Source: MR-S7 sp000400995 (GTDB lineage Bacteria; Pseudomonadota; Gammaproteobacteria; Burkholderiales; Burkholderiaceae_C). Taken from it: DNA of 64,000 bases. The stretch spans positions 62,001 through 126,000 of the forward strand of contig NZ_CP152342.1 in NCBI RefSeq assembly GCF_045291395.1, given 5' to 3'. The translations under genes were made by a program, and so were the position numbers. Below the pieces are notes generated by a model. It was not told the DNA's origin. It saw nothing but the letters and a program-made list of their open reading frames with translations, and ran no database searches. This document shows positions 46,584-57,392 of the stretch, piece by piece (the first letter of the stretch is position 1; each line of letters starts with the position of its first letter).

Positions 46584-47903
46584 ATGTCTTCCATGACTCC
46601 CCAGGAGATCGTCTCCGAACTCGACAACCACATCGTCGGCCAGGCCGGCGCCAAGCGCGCCGTGGCCATCGCGCTGCGCAACCGCTGGCGCCGCCAGCAG
46701 GTCGATGCCGGCCTGCGCCAGGAGATCACGCCCAAGAACATCCTCATGATCGGCCCCACGGGCGTGGGCAAGACCGAGATCGCACGGCGTCTGGCGCGGC
46801 TGGCCGATGCGCCCTTCATCAAGGTCGAGGCCACCAAGTTCACCGAGGTGGGCTACGTGGGCAAGGACGTGGACTCGATCGTGCGCGACCTCGTCGAGGT
46901 GGCCGTCAAGCAGACGCGCGAGACCGACATGAAGAAGGTGCGCGCCCGCGCCGAGGACGCGGCCGAGGAGCGCATCCTCGACGTGCTCGTTCCCCCGCCG
47001 CGCGGCGGCAGCGAGGTCGCCGAAGGCGGCGCGGCGCGCCAGGTATTCCGCAAGAAGCTGCGCGAAGGGCAGCTCGACGACAAGGAGATCGAGATCGACC
47101 TGGCCGACGCGCGCCCGCAGCTGGAGATCATGGGCCCGCAGGGCATGGAGGAGATGGCCGAGCAGCTGCGCGGCATGTTCAGCCAGATGGGCCAGGAGCG
47201 CCGCAAGACGCGCAAGCTCAAGATCGCCGAAGCGCTCAGGCTGCTGACCGACGAAGAGGCGGCGAAGCTGGTCAACGAGGAAGAGGTGAAGACCCGCGCG
47301 CTTGCCAACGCCGAGCAGAACGGCATCGTCTTCATCGACGAGATCGACAAGGTGGCCGCGCGCCAGGAGGCGGGCGGCGCCGAGGTCTCGCGCCAGGGCG
47401 TGCAGCGCGACCTGCTGCCGCTGGTGGAGGGCACGACGGTTTCCACCAAGTACGGCATGGTCAAGACCGACCACATCCTGTTCATCGCCTCGGGCGCTTT
47501 CCACCTGGCCAAGCCCAGCGACCTGATTCCCGAGCTGCAGGGGCGCTTCCCCATCCGCGTGGAGCTGGGCTCGCTCTCGGTGCAGGACTTCGAGGCCATC
47601 CTCACGCAGACCCATGCTTCGCTGGTCAAGCAGTACCAGGCGCTGCTGGCCACCGAGGGCGTCACGCTCGACTTCCGGCCCGAGGGCATCACGCGGCTGG
47701 CCCATATCGCCTACGAGGTCAACGAGCGCACCGAGAACATCGGCGCGCGGCGCCTGTCCACGGTCATGGAGCGGCTGCTGGACGAGGTGAGCTTCGATGC
47801 CGCCAGGCTCTCGGGGCAGACCGTGGTGGTCGATGCCGCCTATGTCGACGGGCGTCTGCAGTCCCTGAGCCAGGACGAGGATCTGTCCCGATACATTTTG
47901 TGA
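46584..47903 (+). CDS. hslU: HslU ATPase, unfoldase of HslUV
   Basis: AAA+ hexamer that unfolds substrates for HslV. 439 residues. [23 protein letters not shown] is the family start; Walker A is [15 protein letters not shown], Walker B is [13 protein letters not shown]. An I-domain of normal size sits between, then sensor motifs ([23 protein letters not shown]) and the C-terminal DEDLSRYIL that enters HslV. ATG 46584 is preferred to the upstream TTG at 46572. Confidence 0.97.
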   Translation: MSSMTPQEIVSELDNHIVGQAGAKRAVAIALRNRWRRQQVDAGLRQEITPKNILMIGPTGVGKTEIARRLARLADAPFIKVEATKFTEVGYVGKDVDSIVRDLVEVAVKQTRETDMKKVRARAEDAAEERILDVLVPPPRGGSEVAEGGAARQVFRKKLREGQLDDKEIEIDLADARPQLEIMGPQGMEEMAEQLRGMFSQMGQERRKTRKLKIAEALRLLTDEEAAKLVNEEEVKTRALANAEQNGIVFIDEIDKVAARQEAGGAEVSRQGVQRDLLPLVEGTTVSTKYGMVKTDHILFIASGAFHLAKPSDLIPELQGRFPIRVELGSLSVQDFEAILTQTHASLVKQYQALLATEGVTLDFRPEGITRLAHIAYEVNERTENIGARRLSTVMERLLDEVSFDAARLSGQTVVVDAAYVDGRLQSLSQDEDLSRYIL

Positions 47904-48050
47904 AGGTTGTCCGGCGGCGCCGTCAAGCCTTCACAAAGCACTTGCATACCTGCTCCTAAGTGCTTAATCAATAAAGGATTTTTCCCGGTATTGCCTGCAA
48001 ATTCGGCGCTAAGTCCTTGATTTCATTGCAAAATTTTGTTGCGAGGCCTC

Positions 48051-48078
48051 TTGCTCGGTGTTCTTTTCCTGCTACAGT
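48051..48078 (+). promoter_or_regulatory. dcw cluster promoter upstream of mraZ
   Basis: TTGCTC (48051-48056), 16-nt spacer, TACAGT (48073-48078). The -10 overlaps the first MraZ repeat, as expected of a repressed promoter. Confidence 0.6.
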
Positions 48079-48110
48079 GCAAAAAAGTGCAATTAAGTGG
48101 TGAAAAGTGC
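48076..48110 (+). promoter_or_regulatory. MraZ operator, four repeats with 10-bp spacing
   Basis: AGTGC, AGTGC, AGTGG and AGTGC start at 48076, 48086, 48096 and 48106: four near-identical pentamers exactly one helical turn apart, with A-rich spacers. MraZ is known to bind short direct repeats containing GTG before its own gene, so autoregulation is likely. Confidence 0.75.
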
Positions 48111-48163
48111 CCTCGAAGCCCCCGTGTGTGGGGGAGGGCGACAACGACCGGGGTTTCCAATCC

Positions 48164-48592
48164 GTGTTTCAAGGGGCGTCATCGCTGAGTCTGGATGCAA
48201 AGGGGCGGCTGTCTGTGCCGACCCGGCATCGTGACGTCCTCACGGAGCAGGCAGGCGGCCAGCTCACCATCACCAAGCACCCCGACGGCTGCCTCATGGT
48301 CTTCCCCCGCCCTGAATGGGAGCAGTTCCGCGAGCGCATCGCCCAGCTCCCCATGTCCGCCCAGTGGTGGAAGCGCATCTTCCTGGGCAATGCCATGGAC
48401 GTGGAAATGGACGGCACCGGCCGCGTGCTGGTCTCGCCCGAGCTGCGCGAAGCCGCTGGCATCACCAAGGACACCGTGCTGCTTGGCATGGGCAGCCATT
48501 TCGAGCTGTGGGACAAGGCGACGTACGACGCCAAGGAGGCGGCGGCCATGCAGGCCGGCATGCCGGACGTACTCAAGGATTTCGCTTTCTAG
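48164..48592 (+). CDS. mraZ: Transcriptional regulator MraZ
   Basis: Ring-forming AbrB-like regulator of the dcw cluster. 142 residues from GTG 48164 ([20 protein letters not shown]). The two conserved DxxGR motifs are [14 protein letters not shown] and [16 protein letters not shown] longer reading from 48107 would run into the operator and adds nothing conserved. Eight nucleotides before rsmH. See the four-repeat operator upstream. Confidence 0.95.
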   Translation: MFQGASSLSLDAKGRLSVPTRHRDVLTEQAGGQLTITKHPDGCLMVFPRPEWEQFRERIAQLPMSAQWWKRIFLGNAMDVEMDGTGRVLVSPELREAAGITKDTVLLGMGSHFELWDKATYDAKEAAAMQAGMPDVLKDFAF

Positions 48593-48600
48593 GGGCGCAT

Positions 48601-49527
48601 GTGAACCAGCCCCTGCAGCACACCACGGTCTTGCTCGATGAGGCGGTCGACGCCTTGCTCGGCGGCGCGGCCGCGGCCGAAGGCTGCTTCGTGGACGGCA
48701 CCTTCGGCAGGGGAGGGCATTCGCGGCGCATCCTGCAGCGGCTGGGGCCGCGCGGTCGGCTGGTGGCCTTCGACAAGGACCCCCAGGCGATCGAAGAGGC
48801 GGCGCGCATCCAGGATGCGCGCTTTTCGATTCGGCACCAGGGCTTTTCGCACCTGGGCGAGCTGCCGCCCGCCAGCGTGACGGGCGTGCTGCTGGACCTG
48901 GGCGTCAGCTCCCCGCAGATCGACGATCCGGGGCGCGGATTCAGTTTTCGTTTCGACGGCCCGCTCGACATGCGCATGGACACCACGCGCGGCCAGAGCG
49001 TGGCCGAGTGGCTGGCGGATGCCGAAGTGGCACAGATTGCGGAGGTGATACGTGACTACGGTGAAGAACGGTTTGCTGGCCCCATTGCAAAGGCGATTGT
49101 TGCTCGGCGCGAAGAACGGGGCCCTATTGCAGGCACCGCCGAACTGGCCAGCATCGTGGCTGGCGCGGTCAAGTCCCGCGAGCCGGGCCAGAACCCTGCA
49201 ACGCGCACATTTCAGGCTCTTCGGATTTTCATCAACGCCGAGCTTGAGGAGCTGCAACAAGCGCTAGAGGCCAGTCTGCACGTGCTGGCCCCCGGCGGGC
49301 GGCTGGCGGTCATCAGCTTCCATTCTCTGGAAGACCGCATCGTCAAGCAGTTCATCGCGAAGCACTCCAAGGAGGTCTACGACCGCCGCGCGCCGTTCGC
49401 GCCGCCGCAGCCCATGCGCCTCAAGGCACTGGAGCGCATCAAGCCCGGCGCGCACGAGGTGCAGGCCAACCCGCGCGCGCGCAGCGCCGTGATGCGCGTG
49501 GCCGAGCGCACGGAGGTGCCCGCGTGA
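48601..49527 (+). CDS. rsmH: 16S rRNA (cytosine-N4) methyltransferase RsmH
   Basis: Methylates N4 of C1402 in 16S rRNA with SAM. 308 residues, GTG start. The SAM motif [14 protein letters not shown], then [22 protein letters not shown] and [16 protein letters not shown] are hallmarks. Overlaps ftsL by 4 nt. Confidence 0.97.
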   Translation: MNQPLQHTTVLLDEAVDALLGGAAAAEGCFVDGTFGRGGHSRRILQRLGPRGRLVAFDKDPQAIEEAARIQDARFSIRHQGFSHLGELPPASVTGVLLDLGVSSPQIDDPGRGFSFRFDGPLDMRMDTTRGQSVAEWLADAEVAQIAEVIRDYGEERFAGPIAKAIVARREERGPIAGTAELASIVAGAVKSREPGQNPATRTFQALRIFINAELEELQQALEASLHVLAPGGRLAVISFHSLEDRIVKQFIAKHSKEVYDRRAPFAPPQPMRLKALERIKPGAHEVQANPRARSAVMRVAERTEVPA

Positions 49528-49829
49528 CGCGCATCTCCGCCATGCTGCTGGTGGCCGTGATGGCCAGCGCGCTCTATCTCGTGCACACGCAATACGAGTC
49601 GCGGCGCCTGTTCACCGAGCTGGACCGCGCGGTGGCGCAGGCGCGCCAGCTGGAGACCGAACACCAGCGCCTGCAGGTGGAAAAGCGCGCCCAGGCCACG
49701 CCGCTGCGTGTGGAGCGCCTCGCGCGCGACCGCCTGCACATGCGCTCGGCCACGCCGGCCATCACCCAGTACGTGACGGACGACGGCTCGCCCGTCGTCT
49801 CCGCCGCGGCGGCGGGAGGCAGGCCGTGA
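49524..49829 (+). CDS. ftsL: Cell division protein FtsL
   Basis: Small bitopic division protein, partner of FtsB and FtsQ. 101 residues: one N-terminal membrane helix ([17 protein letters not shown]) and a periplasmic coiled coil ([20 protein letters not shown]). GTG start in the GTGA overlap with rsmH; its own stop overlaps ftsI likewise. Confidence 0.92.
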   Translation: MTRISAMLLVAVMASALYLVHTQYESRRLFTELDRAVAQARQLETEHQRLQVEKRAQATPLRVERLARDRLHMRSATPAITQYVTDDGSPVVSAAAAGGRP

Positions 49830-51574
49830 GCAGCCGCAGCGTCAACTACACCTCCAGCCCGCTGCTGGCCAGCAAGACGCCCGTGTGGCGCAGCAAGTTC
49901 ATCGTCGCCGCGGTGGCGCTGGGCTTCGTGGGGCTGGCCGCGCGCGCGGCCTACGTGCAGGTGGTCGGCAACGAGTTCTTCCAGCGCCAGGGCGAGGTGC
50001 GCTTTGCGCGCACGCTGGAGCTGCCCGCCAACCGCGGCCGCATCCTGGACCGCAACGGGCTCATCCTGGCCTCCAGCGTGCCCGCCGCCAGCATCTGGGC
50101 CATTCCCGAGGACGTGGAGAACGACAAGCCCGAGGTGAAAGCCAAGCTCAAGGAGCTGGCGCGCCTGCTGGAGATGCCGCTGCCCGCGCTCAACGCCAAG
50201 CTGGCCGACGAGGACAAGACCTTCGTGTGGATCAAGCGCCAGCTCGACTGGGACGTGGGCCAGAAGATCGCCGCGCTGAACATCAAGGGCATCTACCAGC
50301 GCAAGGAGTACAAGCGCCAGTACCCCGAGGGCGAGGCCGCCGCGCACGTGGTGGGCTTCACCAATGTGGAGGATCACGGCCAGGAAGGCATGGAGCTGGC
50401 CTTCGACAAGGACCTGGCCGGCAAGCCCGGCTCGCGCCGCGTCATCAAGGACCGCCTGGGCCGCGTGGTCGAGGGCGTGGGCGCGGAAGTGCCGCCGGTC
50501 GATGGCAAGGACATGCAGCTTTCGATCGACAGCAAGGTGCAGTTCTTCGCCTACCAGAAGCTGCGCGACACCGTGGCCGCGCACAAGGCCAAGGCCGGCA
50601 GCGTGGTGGTGCTCGACGCCCACACGGGCGAGGTGCTGGCGCTGGCCAACTATCCGAGCTACGACCCCGGCAACCGCCGCAACCTCACCGGCGAGCAACT
50701 GCGCAACCGCGCGCTCACCGACGTGTTCGAGCCCGGCTCGACCATGAAGCCCATCACCATCGGCATGGCGCTGGAGCTGGGCCGGGTGCGCCACGACACG
50801 GTAATCGACACCACGCCCGGCCGGTTCGCCATCGGCGGCTTCAACATCTCGGACACGCACAACTACGGCGTGCTTACCGTCGATGGCGTGATCCAGAAAT
50901 CCAGCAACGTCGGCGCGCTCAAGGTCGCGCAGCGCATGTCGCCGCAGGAGATGTGGAACGTGCACACCGCGCTGGGCTACGGGCAGAAGCCCCAGATCGC
51001 CTTCCCCGGCGCGGCCAGCGGGCGCCTGCGGCCCTGGAAGAACTGGAAGCCCGTGGAGCAGGCCACCATGTCCTATGGCTACGGCCTGTCGGCGTCGCTG
51101 TTCCAGATGGCGCGCTCCTACACCGTGTTCTCCAACGACGGCATGGTGATCCCGGCCACCATGCTCAAGGCGAGCGGCTCCCCGGTGGGCACGCCCGTCT
51201 TCTCGCCCAAGACCGCCAGCCAGGTGCGCCACATGCTGTGGCTGGCCGCCGGCCCCGGCGGCACGGGGCAGAAGGCGCAGACCGTGGGCTACTCGATTGG
51301 CGGCAAGTCCGGCACCGCGCGCAAGCAGGTCGGCAAGAGCTACGCCGCCGGCAAGTACCGCGCATGGTTCACCGGCATGGCGCCCATCGACAAGCCGCGC
51401 ATCATCGTCGCGGTGATGATCGACGAGCCCTCGGCCGGCAGCTACTACGGCGGCACCGTCGCCGGCCCCGTGTTCGGCGAAGTGGTGCAGCAGACGCTGC
51501 GCATGATGGGCGTGGCGCCCGACATGGCCGTCAAGCCGCAGATCGTGGCGAACGCGGTGGAGGAGCCGCTGTGA
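49826..51574 (+). CDS. ftsI: Peptidoglycan transpeptidase FtsI (PBP3)
   Basis: Septal transpeptidase paired with FtsW. 582 residues. One N-terminal membrane anchor (FIVAAVALGFVGLAARAAYV), a pedestal domain beginning NRGRILDRNG, and the transpeptidase domain with SxxK (GSTMKPITIG), SxN (KSSNVGA) and KSGTA. GTG start, 4-nt overlaps at both ends. Confidence 0.96.
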   Translation: MSSRSVNYTSSPLLASKTPVWRSKFIVAAVALGFVGLAARAAYVQVVGNEFFQRQGEVRFARTLELPANRGRILDRNGLILASSVPAASIWAIPEDVENDKPEVKAKLKELARLLEMPLPALNAKLADEDKTFVWIKRQLDWDVGQKIAALNIKGIYQRKEYKRQYPEGEAAAHVVGFTNVEDHGQEGMELAFDKDLAGKPGSRRVIKDRLGRVVEGVGAEVPPVDGKDMQLSIDSKVQFFAYQKLRDTVAAHKAKAGSVVVLDAHTGEVLALANYPSYDPGNRRNLTGEQLRNRALTDVFEPGSTMKPITIGMALELGRVRHDTVIDTTPGRFAIGGFNISDTHNYGVLTVDGVIQKSSNVGALKVAQRMSPQEMWNVHTALGYGQKPQIAFPGAASGRLRPWKNWKPVEQATMSYGYGLSASLFQMARSYTVFSNDGMVIPATMLKASGSPVGTPVFSPKTASQVRHMLWLAAGPGGTGQKAQTVGYSIGGKSGTARKQVGKSYAAGKYRAWFTGMAPIDKPRIIVAVMIDEPSAGSYYGGTVAGPVFGEVVQQTLRMMGVAPDMAVKPQIVANAVEEPL

Positions 51575-53073
51575 CGCCGCGCACCTTCACCACCGTCGCC
51601 GAAGCCGTCGCCTTCCTGCGCGCGCGCGTCACCGGCACGCTGCAGACCGACAGCCGGCTGATCCAGCCCGGCGACGGCTTCATCGCCTGGCCCGGCGCCG
51701 CCACCGATGGCCGCGCCCATGTGGGCGATGCCATCGCGCGCGGCGCCACGGCCTGCCTCGTGGAGCGCGAGGGCGTGGAGCCGTTCGCGTTCAGTGGCGC
51801 GCACATCGCCGCGCTGCCCGGCCTCAAGGCCGCCACCGGCCTGATTGCCGCCGAATGGTTCGGCCAGCCGGGCGAGCGGCTCACCGTGCTCGCCGTCACC
51901 GGCACCAACGGCAAGACCAGCACCGCATGGTGGCTGGCCGATGCGCTTGGCGTGCTATCGAAAAAAGAGCTGCCTGCGCTTGCTGGATGTGCGCTGGTGG
52001 GCACTTTGGGCATCGGATTCCCGCCCGCCGTGGAATCCACCGGCCTGACCACGCCCGACCCCGTGCGCCTGCAGCGCGCGTTCCGCGCATTCGTGGCTGG
52101 CGGCATCGCGCACGCGGCCATCGAGGCTTCGTCCATCGGCCTGGCCGAGCACCGCCTCGCGGGCACGCGCATCCATACCGCCCTGTTCACCAACTTCACG
52201 CAGGACCACCTAGACTACCACGCGAGCATGGACGCCTACTGGCAGGCCAAGCGCGCGCTGTTCGACTGGCCGGGGCTGCGCGCCGCCGTCATCAATATCG
52301 ACGACGAACGCGGAGCGGCGTTGCACGCCGAGCTGCAAGGCAAAGGCCTCGAACTCTGGAGCGTCTCGATGCACGGCCCCGCGCGGCTCATTGCGCGGGA
52401 CGTGTCGCACACCGGCGAAGGGCTGGCCTTCACCGTCGCCGAAGGCGATGACGCGCATGCGCTGCAGACGCGCCTCGTCGGCCTCTACAACGTCGCCAAC
52501 CTGCTCGGCGTGATCGCCGCGCTGCGCACGCTCGGCGTGCCGCTGGCCGCCGCCGTGCGCGCCTGCGCGCGGCTTGCACCCGTGCCGGGCCGCATGGAGC
52601 AGATCGCGCTGCCCGGCCAGCCGCTCGTGGCCGTCGACTATGCCCACACGCCCGACGCCCTGCGCCAGGCGCTGGCCGCGCTGCAGCCCGTGGCGCAAGA
52701 GCGCGGCGGGCGGCTGTGGTGCGTGTTCGGCTGCGGCGGCAACCGCGACGCGGGCAAGCGGCCGCTGATGGGCGCGGCCGCGCAGCATGGCGCTGACCAA
52801 GTGATCGTGACCAGCGACAACCCGCGCGGCGAAGACCCGCAGGCCATCATCCACCAGATCCTGCTGGGCACCATCGCCGCCACGCACGTGCGCGCCGAGC
52901 CCGACCGCGCCGCCGCCATCCGGCTGGCGCTGGCCGAGGCCGATGCGCTGGATGTGGTGCTGATCGCCGGCAAGGGGCATGAGGATTACCAGGAGACGGC
53001 GGGCCGGCGCCAGCCGTTCTCCGACATGGCGCAGGCGCGCGACGCGCTCTCGCTGCGCAAGGAGGCGGCATGA
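51571..53073 (+). CDS. murE: UDP-MurNAc-L-Ala-D-Glu:meso-DAP ligase
   Basis: Adds meso-diaminopimelate to the UDP-peptide. 500 residues. ATP loop [26 protein letters not shown], carbamylated-lysine region [22 protein letters not shown], and the DNPRGEDP motif that selects meso-DAP. GTG start in the overlap with ftsI. A repeat-A copy (51954-52010) is translated as [19 protein letters not shown], right after the ATP-loop helix. Confidence 0.96.
   Translation: MTPRTFTTVAEAVAFLRARVTGTLQTDSRLIQPGDGFIAWPGAATDGRAHVGDAIARGATACLVEREGVEPFAFSGAHIAALPGLKAATGLIAAEWFGQPGERLTVLAVTGTNGKTSTAWWLADALGVLSKKELPALAGCALVGTLGIGFPPAVESTGLTTPDPVRLQRAFRAFVAGGIAHAAIEASSIGLAEHRLAGTRIHTALFTNFTQDHLDYHASMDAYWQAKRALFDWPGLRAAVINIDDERGAALHAELQGKGLELWSVSMHGPARLIARDVSHTGEGLAFTVAEGDDAHALQTRLVGLYNVANLLGVIAALRTLGVPLAAAVRACARLAPVPGRMEQIALPGQPLVAVDYAHTPDALRQALAALQPVAQERGGRLWCVFGCGGNRDAGKRPLMGAAAQHGADQVIVTSDNPRGEDPQAIIHQILLGTIAATHVRAEPDRAAAIRLALAEADALDVVLIAGKGHEDYQETAGRRQPFSDMAQARDALSLRKEAA
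51954..52010 (+). repeat. Dispersed repeat family A, in-frame copy in murE
   Basis: CTATCGAAAAAAGAGCTGCC, TGCGCTTGCTGGATGTGCGC, TGGTGGGCA. The left half is near consensus; the right half has drifted to codons fitting MurE. Confidence 0.7.
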
Positions 53074-54431
53074 ACGGCCGGCCGATGATGACCCTGGCGC
53101 AGGTGCATGCCTTCGTGCCCGGCTCGCGCCTCGTGGGCGACGGTGCCACGCTCATCGTGCGCGTGCACAGCGACACGCGCACGCTGGCGGCGGGCGACCT
53201 GTTCGTGGCGCTCAAGGGCGAGCGTTTCGACGCGAACCAGTTTCTGGCCCAGGCGCGCGAGGCGGGCGCAGTGGCCGCCGTGGCGCATGCGGGGCTGCAG
53301 TCCGCGGGCCTGCCCGGCATCGAGGTGCCCGACACGCTGCGCGCGCTCGGCGCGCTGGCTGCGGGCTGGCGCGCGCAGTGGCGCCTGCCGCTCATCGGCG
53401 TGACGGGCAGCAACGGCAAGACCACCGTCACGCAGATGGTCGCAGCCGTGCTGCGCGCCTGGAAGGGTGCGGCCGCCTTTGCCACGCAAGGCAACCTCAA
53501 CAACGACATCGGCGTGCCGCTCACGCTGCTGCGCCTGGGGGCCGCGCACCAGGCGGCCGTGGTGGAGATGGGCATGAACCATCCCGGCGAGATCGCCTAC
53601 CTCGCGGACATCGCCCGGCCGACGGTGGCGCTGGTCAACAACGCGCAGCGCGAGCATCTCGAATTCATGCACACCGTGGAAGCCGTGGCGCGCGAGAACG
53701 GCAGCGTGCTCGCCGCGCTGCCCGCCGACGGCGTGGCCGTGTTCCCCGCCGCCGATGCGTTCACGCCGCTCTGGCGCGAACTGGCGGGCGCGCGCCGCTG
53801 CGTCACGTTCGGCGATGCGGGCGAGGTGCGCTGCGCATCCGCGCGGTGGCGGGACGGCGGCTGGGCCGTGCGCATCGCCACGCCGCAGGGCGTCTTCGAT
53901 ACGCACCTGTCTATCGCGGGCCGCCACAACGTGACGAACGCGCTGGCTGCCACTGCCTGCGCCGTCGCGGCGGGTGTGCCGCTCGATGCGATCGCGCAGG
54001 GCCTTGCGGCCTTCGTGCCGGTCAAGGGCCGCTCGCGCGCCTTCAGCGTGCGTGGCATCACCGTGGTGGACGACAGCTACAACGCCAACCCCGACTCCGT
54101 GCGTGCGGCCATCGACGTGCTGGCCGGCCTGCCCGGCCCGCGCCTGCTGGTGCTGGGCGACATGGGCGAGGTGGGCGAGCAGGGCCCGCAGTTCCACGCC
54201 GAGGCCGGCGCGCATGCGCGCGCGAGCGGCATCGAGCAGGTGTTCGCGCTGGGCGCCTTGAGCGCCCACGTGGCGGGCGCGCGGCATTTCGACGACATGG
54301 CATCGCTCATCGCGGCGGTGCGTGCATGCTTGCCCGAGGTGGGCAGCGTGCTGGTGAAGGGATCACGATTCATGAAGATGGAACAGGTGGTGCAGGCCAT
54401 CGAAACCCAGGGGGAGGCCGCATGCTCCTGA
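53070..54431 (+). CDS. murF: UDP-MurNAc-tripeptide:D-Ala-D-Ala ligase
   Basis: Completes the UDP-MurNAc-pentapeptide. 453 residues. [19 protein letters not shown] is the ATP loop; [20 protein letters not shown] and [18 protein letters not shown] follow in the usual order. ATG overlaps the murE stop by 4 nt; it overlaps mraY by 10 nt at the other end. The ATP-loop aspartate and lysine pattern is standard. Confidence 0.96.
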   Translation: MNGRPMMTLAQVHAFVPGSRLVGDGATLIVRVHSDTRTLAAGDLFVALKGERFDANQFLAQAREAGAVAAVAHAGLQSAGLPGIEVPDTLRALGALAAGWRAQWRLPLIGVTGSNGKTTVTQMVAAVLRAWKGAAAFATQGNLNNDIGVPLTLLRLGAAHQAAVVEMGMNHPGEIAYLADIARPTVALVNNAQREHLEFMHTVEAVARENGSVLAALPADGVAVFPAADAFTPLWRELAGARRCVTFGDAGEVRCASARWRDGGWAVRIATPQGVFDTHLSIAGRHNVTNALAATACAVAAGVPLDAIAQGLAAFVPVKGRSRAFSVRGITVVDDSYNANPDSVRAAIDVLAGLPGPRLLVLGDMGEVGEQGPQFHAEAGAHARASGIEQVFALGALSAHVAGARHFDDMASLIAAVRACLPEVGSVLVKGSRFMKMEQVVQAIETQGEAACS

Positions 54432-55600
54432 TGCTGTCGCAGTGGCTGCAAGGCCTGTCGCCGGAATTCAGCTTCCTGCGCGTGTTCCAGTACCTCACCT
54501 TCCGCGCGGTAATGGCGGCCCTGACAGCGCTGCTCATCGGCCTGTTCGTGGGGCCGAAGGTGATCCGCATGCTCACCGCGCTCAAGATCGGCCAGCCGAT
54601 CCGCGGCTATGCGATGCAGTCGCACTTGTCCAAGAGCGGCACGCCCACGATGGGCGGCGTGCTGATCCTGGGTGCCATCACCCTCTCGACGCTGCTGTGG
54701 TTCGATCTTTCAAACCGCTTCGTGTGGATCGTGCTGGCCGTCACGCTGGGCTTCGGCGCCATCGGCTGGGCGGACGACTGGCGCAAGGTGGTCAACAAGG
54801 ACCCCGAGGGCATGCGCTCGCGCGAGAAGTATTTCTGGCAGTCGCTGATCGGCCTGGCGGCGGCGCTCTACCTCGTGTTCTGCATCTCCGAGAACTCCAA
54901 TGCGCGCGTGTTCGAGCTGTTCATCACCTGGGTGCAGTCGGGCTTCTCGCTGGACCTGCCGCCGCAGGCCGGGCTGCTCGTGCCCTTCTTCAAGGAGGTG
55001 AGCTACCCGCTGGGCGTGCTGGGCTTCGTGATCCTGACCTACCTCGTCATCGTGGGGTCGAGCAACGCGGTCAACCTGACCGACGGGCTGGACGGCCTGG
55101 CGATCATGCCCGTCATCATGGTCGGCTCGGCGCTGGGCATCTTCGCCTACGTGACGGGCAACGCGGGCCATGCCAAGTACCTGCTGTTCCCCTACATCGC
55201 GGGCTCGGGCGAGCTGCTGATCTTCTGCGCTGCCATGGCGGGCGCGGGCCTGGCCTTCCTGTGGTTCAACACCCATCCCGCGCAGGTCTTCATGGGCGAC
55301 GTGGGTGCGCTGGCGCTGGGCGCGGCGCTGGGCACCATCGCCGTCATCGTGCGACAGGAGATCGTGCTGGCCATCATGGGCGGCATCTTCGTGGTCGAGG
55401 CGCTGTCGGTGATGCTGCAGGTCACCTGGTTCAAGTACACCAAGCGCCGCTACGGCGAAGGCCGGCGCCTGCTGAAGATGGCGCCGCTGCACCACCATTT
55501 CGAGAAGAGCGGCTGGAAGGAAACGCAGGTCGTCGTGCGCTTCTGGATCGTCACCATGCTGCTGTGCCTCGTAGGCCTCACGACGTTGAAACTGCGATGA
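54422..55600 (+). CDS. mraY: Phospho-MurNAc-pentapeptide transferase MraY
   Basis: Forms lipid I on undecaprenyl phosphate; polytopic inner-membrane enzyme. 392 residues, about ten hydrophobic segments. Catalytic aspartates in [24 protein letters not shown] and [15 protein letters not shown]; the histidine motif [13 protein letters not shown] is intact. Overlaps murF by 10 nt and murD by 4 nt. Confidence 0.97.
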   Translation: MLLMLSQWLQGLSPEFSFLRVFQYLTFRAVMAALTALLIGLFVGPKVIRMLTALKIGQPIRGYAMQSHLSKSGTPTMGGVLILGAITLSTLLWFDLSNRFVWIVLAVTLGFGAIGWADDWRKVVNKDPEGMRSREKYFWQSLIGLAAALYLVFCISENSNARVFELFITWVQSGFSLDLPPQAGLLVPFFKEVSYPLGVLGFVILTYLVIVGSSNAVNLTDGLDGLAIMPVIMVGSALGIFAYVTGNAGHAKYLLFPYIAGSGELLIFCAAMAGAGLAFLWFNTHPAQVFMGDVGALALGAALGTIAVIVRQEIVLAIMGGIFVVEALSVMLQVTWFKYTKRRYGEGRRLLKMAPLHHHFEKSGWKETQVVVRFWIVTMLLCLVGLTTLKLR

Positions 55601-57392
55601 ACGACGAGCGCCACGACCTCCCGAACCCCGAGGTGCCCGCTCCCGAAGCGGCGGCCCCGGCGCCTGCGCCTGCGCCCGTGCCGGCGCCCGCGTTCGACTA
55701 CACGGCCCCCGCGGTGTCCGCCGCGACGCAGGCCAAGGAGTTCGTCGCGCGCATCTTCGCGGACGTGGGCGCCGCCGACGATCCCGCCGAGGCGCAGCAG
55801 GAAGCCACGGAAGGCGCGGCGGCCGAGGCGCCTCCCGAAAGCCCGCTTCCCGCCATCCGCCCCGGCGAAGCGCTGGACTACATGGCGGGCCGCAGCGTGC
55901 TCATCCTGGGCCTGGGCGCCTCGGGCCTGGCGATGGCGCGCTGGTGCGCGCGCTGCGGCGCGCAGGTGACGGTGGCCGACACGCGCGAGAACCCGCCGCA
56001 GCTCGCCCAGCTTCGTGCCGAGCTGCCGCAGGCGCAGTTCCTTGCCGGGCCGTTCGACGCGGCCCTGGTCGAAGGCCGCGCGCTGCATGCGGTGTACCGC
56101 TCGCCGGGCCTGGCGCCAGCGGATATTGCTCCTGTAATGGTAGCTGCCAGCGCTTGCCAGATAAGCGCAGAGGGCGAATTGGGCTTGTATTCCGAGGCGC
56201 TGCGCGAACTGCGCGCGCGCCACGGCTATGCGCCCGCCGTGCTGGCCATCACGGGCACCAACGGCAAGACCACGGTCACCTCGCTCACCGGCCTGCTCGT
56301 CGAATGCGCGGGCAGGAGCGTGGCCGTGGCGGGCAACATCGGCCCCACGCTGCTCGATACGCTGGGCCAGCGCATCGACGCGGGCACGTTGCCCGAGGTC
56401 TGGGTGCTGGAGTTGTCCAGCTTCCAGCTCGACGGTGCGCGCGGCTTCGCGCCTGCGGCAGCCGCCGTGCTCAACGTCACGCAGGACCACCTGGACTGGC
56501 ACGGCAGCCTGCAGGCCTACGCGCAGGCCAAGGCGCGCATCTTCGGCGAGGCCGGCCTGATGGTCCTGAACCGCGAGGACGCGCTGGTCATGGACATGCT
56601 GCCCCCGCCCGTGCGCGTGAAGCTGCAGAAGCCCCAGCTGCGCGCCCACGTCACCTTCGGCGCCGACATGCCGCAGCGCCCGGGCGATTTCGGCATCGAG
56701 GTGCTTAAAGGCATGGCCTGGCTGGTGCGCGCGCAGGACGCGGACGAAACCGCCAAGCGTTCCAAGGCGCACGAGGAAGAACTGCACGTGCAGCGCCTCA
56801 TGCCCGCCGACGCGCTGCGCATCCGCGGCCGGCACAACGCTACCAACGCCCTGGCCGCGCTGGCCCTGGCGCAGGCCGCGGGCTGCCCGCTCGCGCCCAT
56901 GCTGTACGGCCTGCGCGAATACCGTGGCGAGCCGCACCGCGTGGAGCCCATCGGCATCGTGCGCGAGGTGGAGTATTTCGACGACAGCAAGGGCACCAAC
57001 GTAGGCGCTACCGTGGCCGCCCTCGCGGGCCTGGGCGCGGACCGGCGCCTGGTGGTCATCCTGGGCGGCGACGGCAAGGGGCAGGACTTCTCGCCGCTGG
57101 CCGCGCCCGTGGCGCGCCATGCGCGCGCCGTGGTGCTGATCGGGCGCGACGCGCCGCAGATCCGCGCCGCGCTGCAGGGCGTGGGCGTGCCGCTGGCCGA
57201 CTGCGCCACACTGCCCGAGGCCGTGCAGGCCGCCGCGCAGCGCGCGCACGCGGGCGACGCGGTGCTGCTCTCGCCCGCCTGCGCCAGCCTGGACATGTTC
57301 GACAACTACGGCCATCGCGCCCGCGTCTTCCGCGAGGCCGTGGAGGCCCTGGCCCACGAGGCCGGGCAGCCGCTGGAAGGGGGCTCGCATGA
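55597..57392 (+). CDS. murD: UDP-MurNAc-L-Ala:D-Glu ligase MurD, with N-terminal extension (frameshifted at the end)
   Basis: Adds D-Glu to UDP-MurNAc-L-Ala. About 598 residues. The first ~90 are a Pro/Ala/Glu-rich tail ([16 protein letters not shown]) not present in E. coli MurD; the fold begins with [19 protein letters not shown]. The ATP loop is [30 protein letters not shown] and [16 protein letters not shown] follow. At 57379-57383 there are five Gs where six would give LEGGLA and a stop overlapping ftsW by ATGA. As written, the frame runs on through ftsW in the wrong frame to about 58632, surely an artefact. A repeat-A copy is inside (56124-56191). Confidence 0.93.
56124..56191 (+). repeat. 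Dispersed repeat family A, in-frame copy in murD
   Basis: TTGCTCCTGTAATGGTAGCT, GCCAGCGCTTGCCAGATAAG, CGCAGAGGGCGAATTGGGCT. It encodes [20 protein letters not shown] between the N-terminal and central MurD domains. Confidence 0.85.

Noticed and set aside
48107..48163. Longer MraZ start at GTG 48107
   Set aside because: It begins inside the operator and adds no conserved residue; the family starts at VFQGA.
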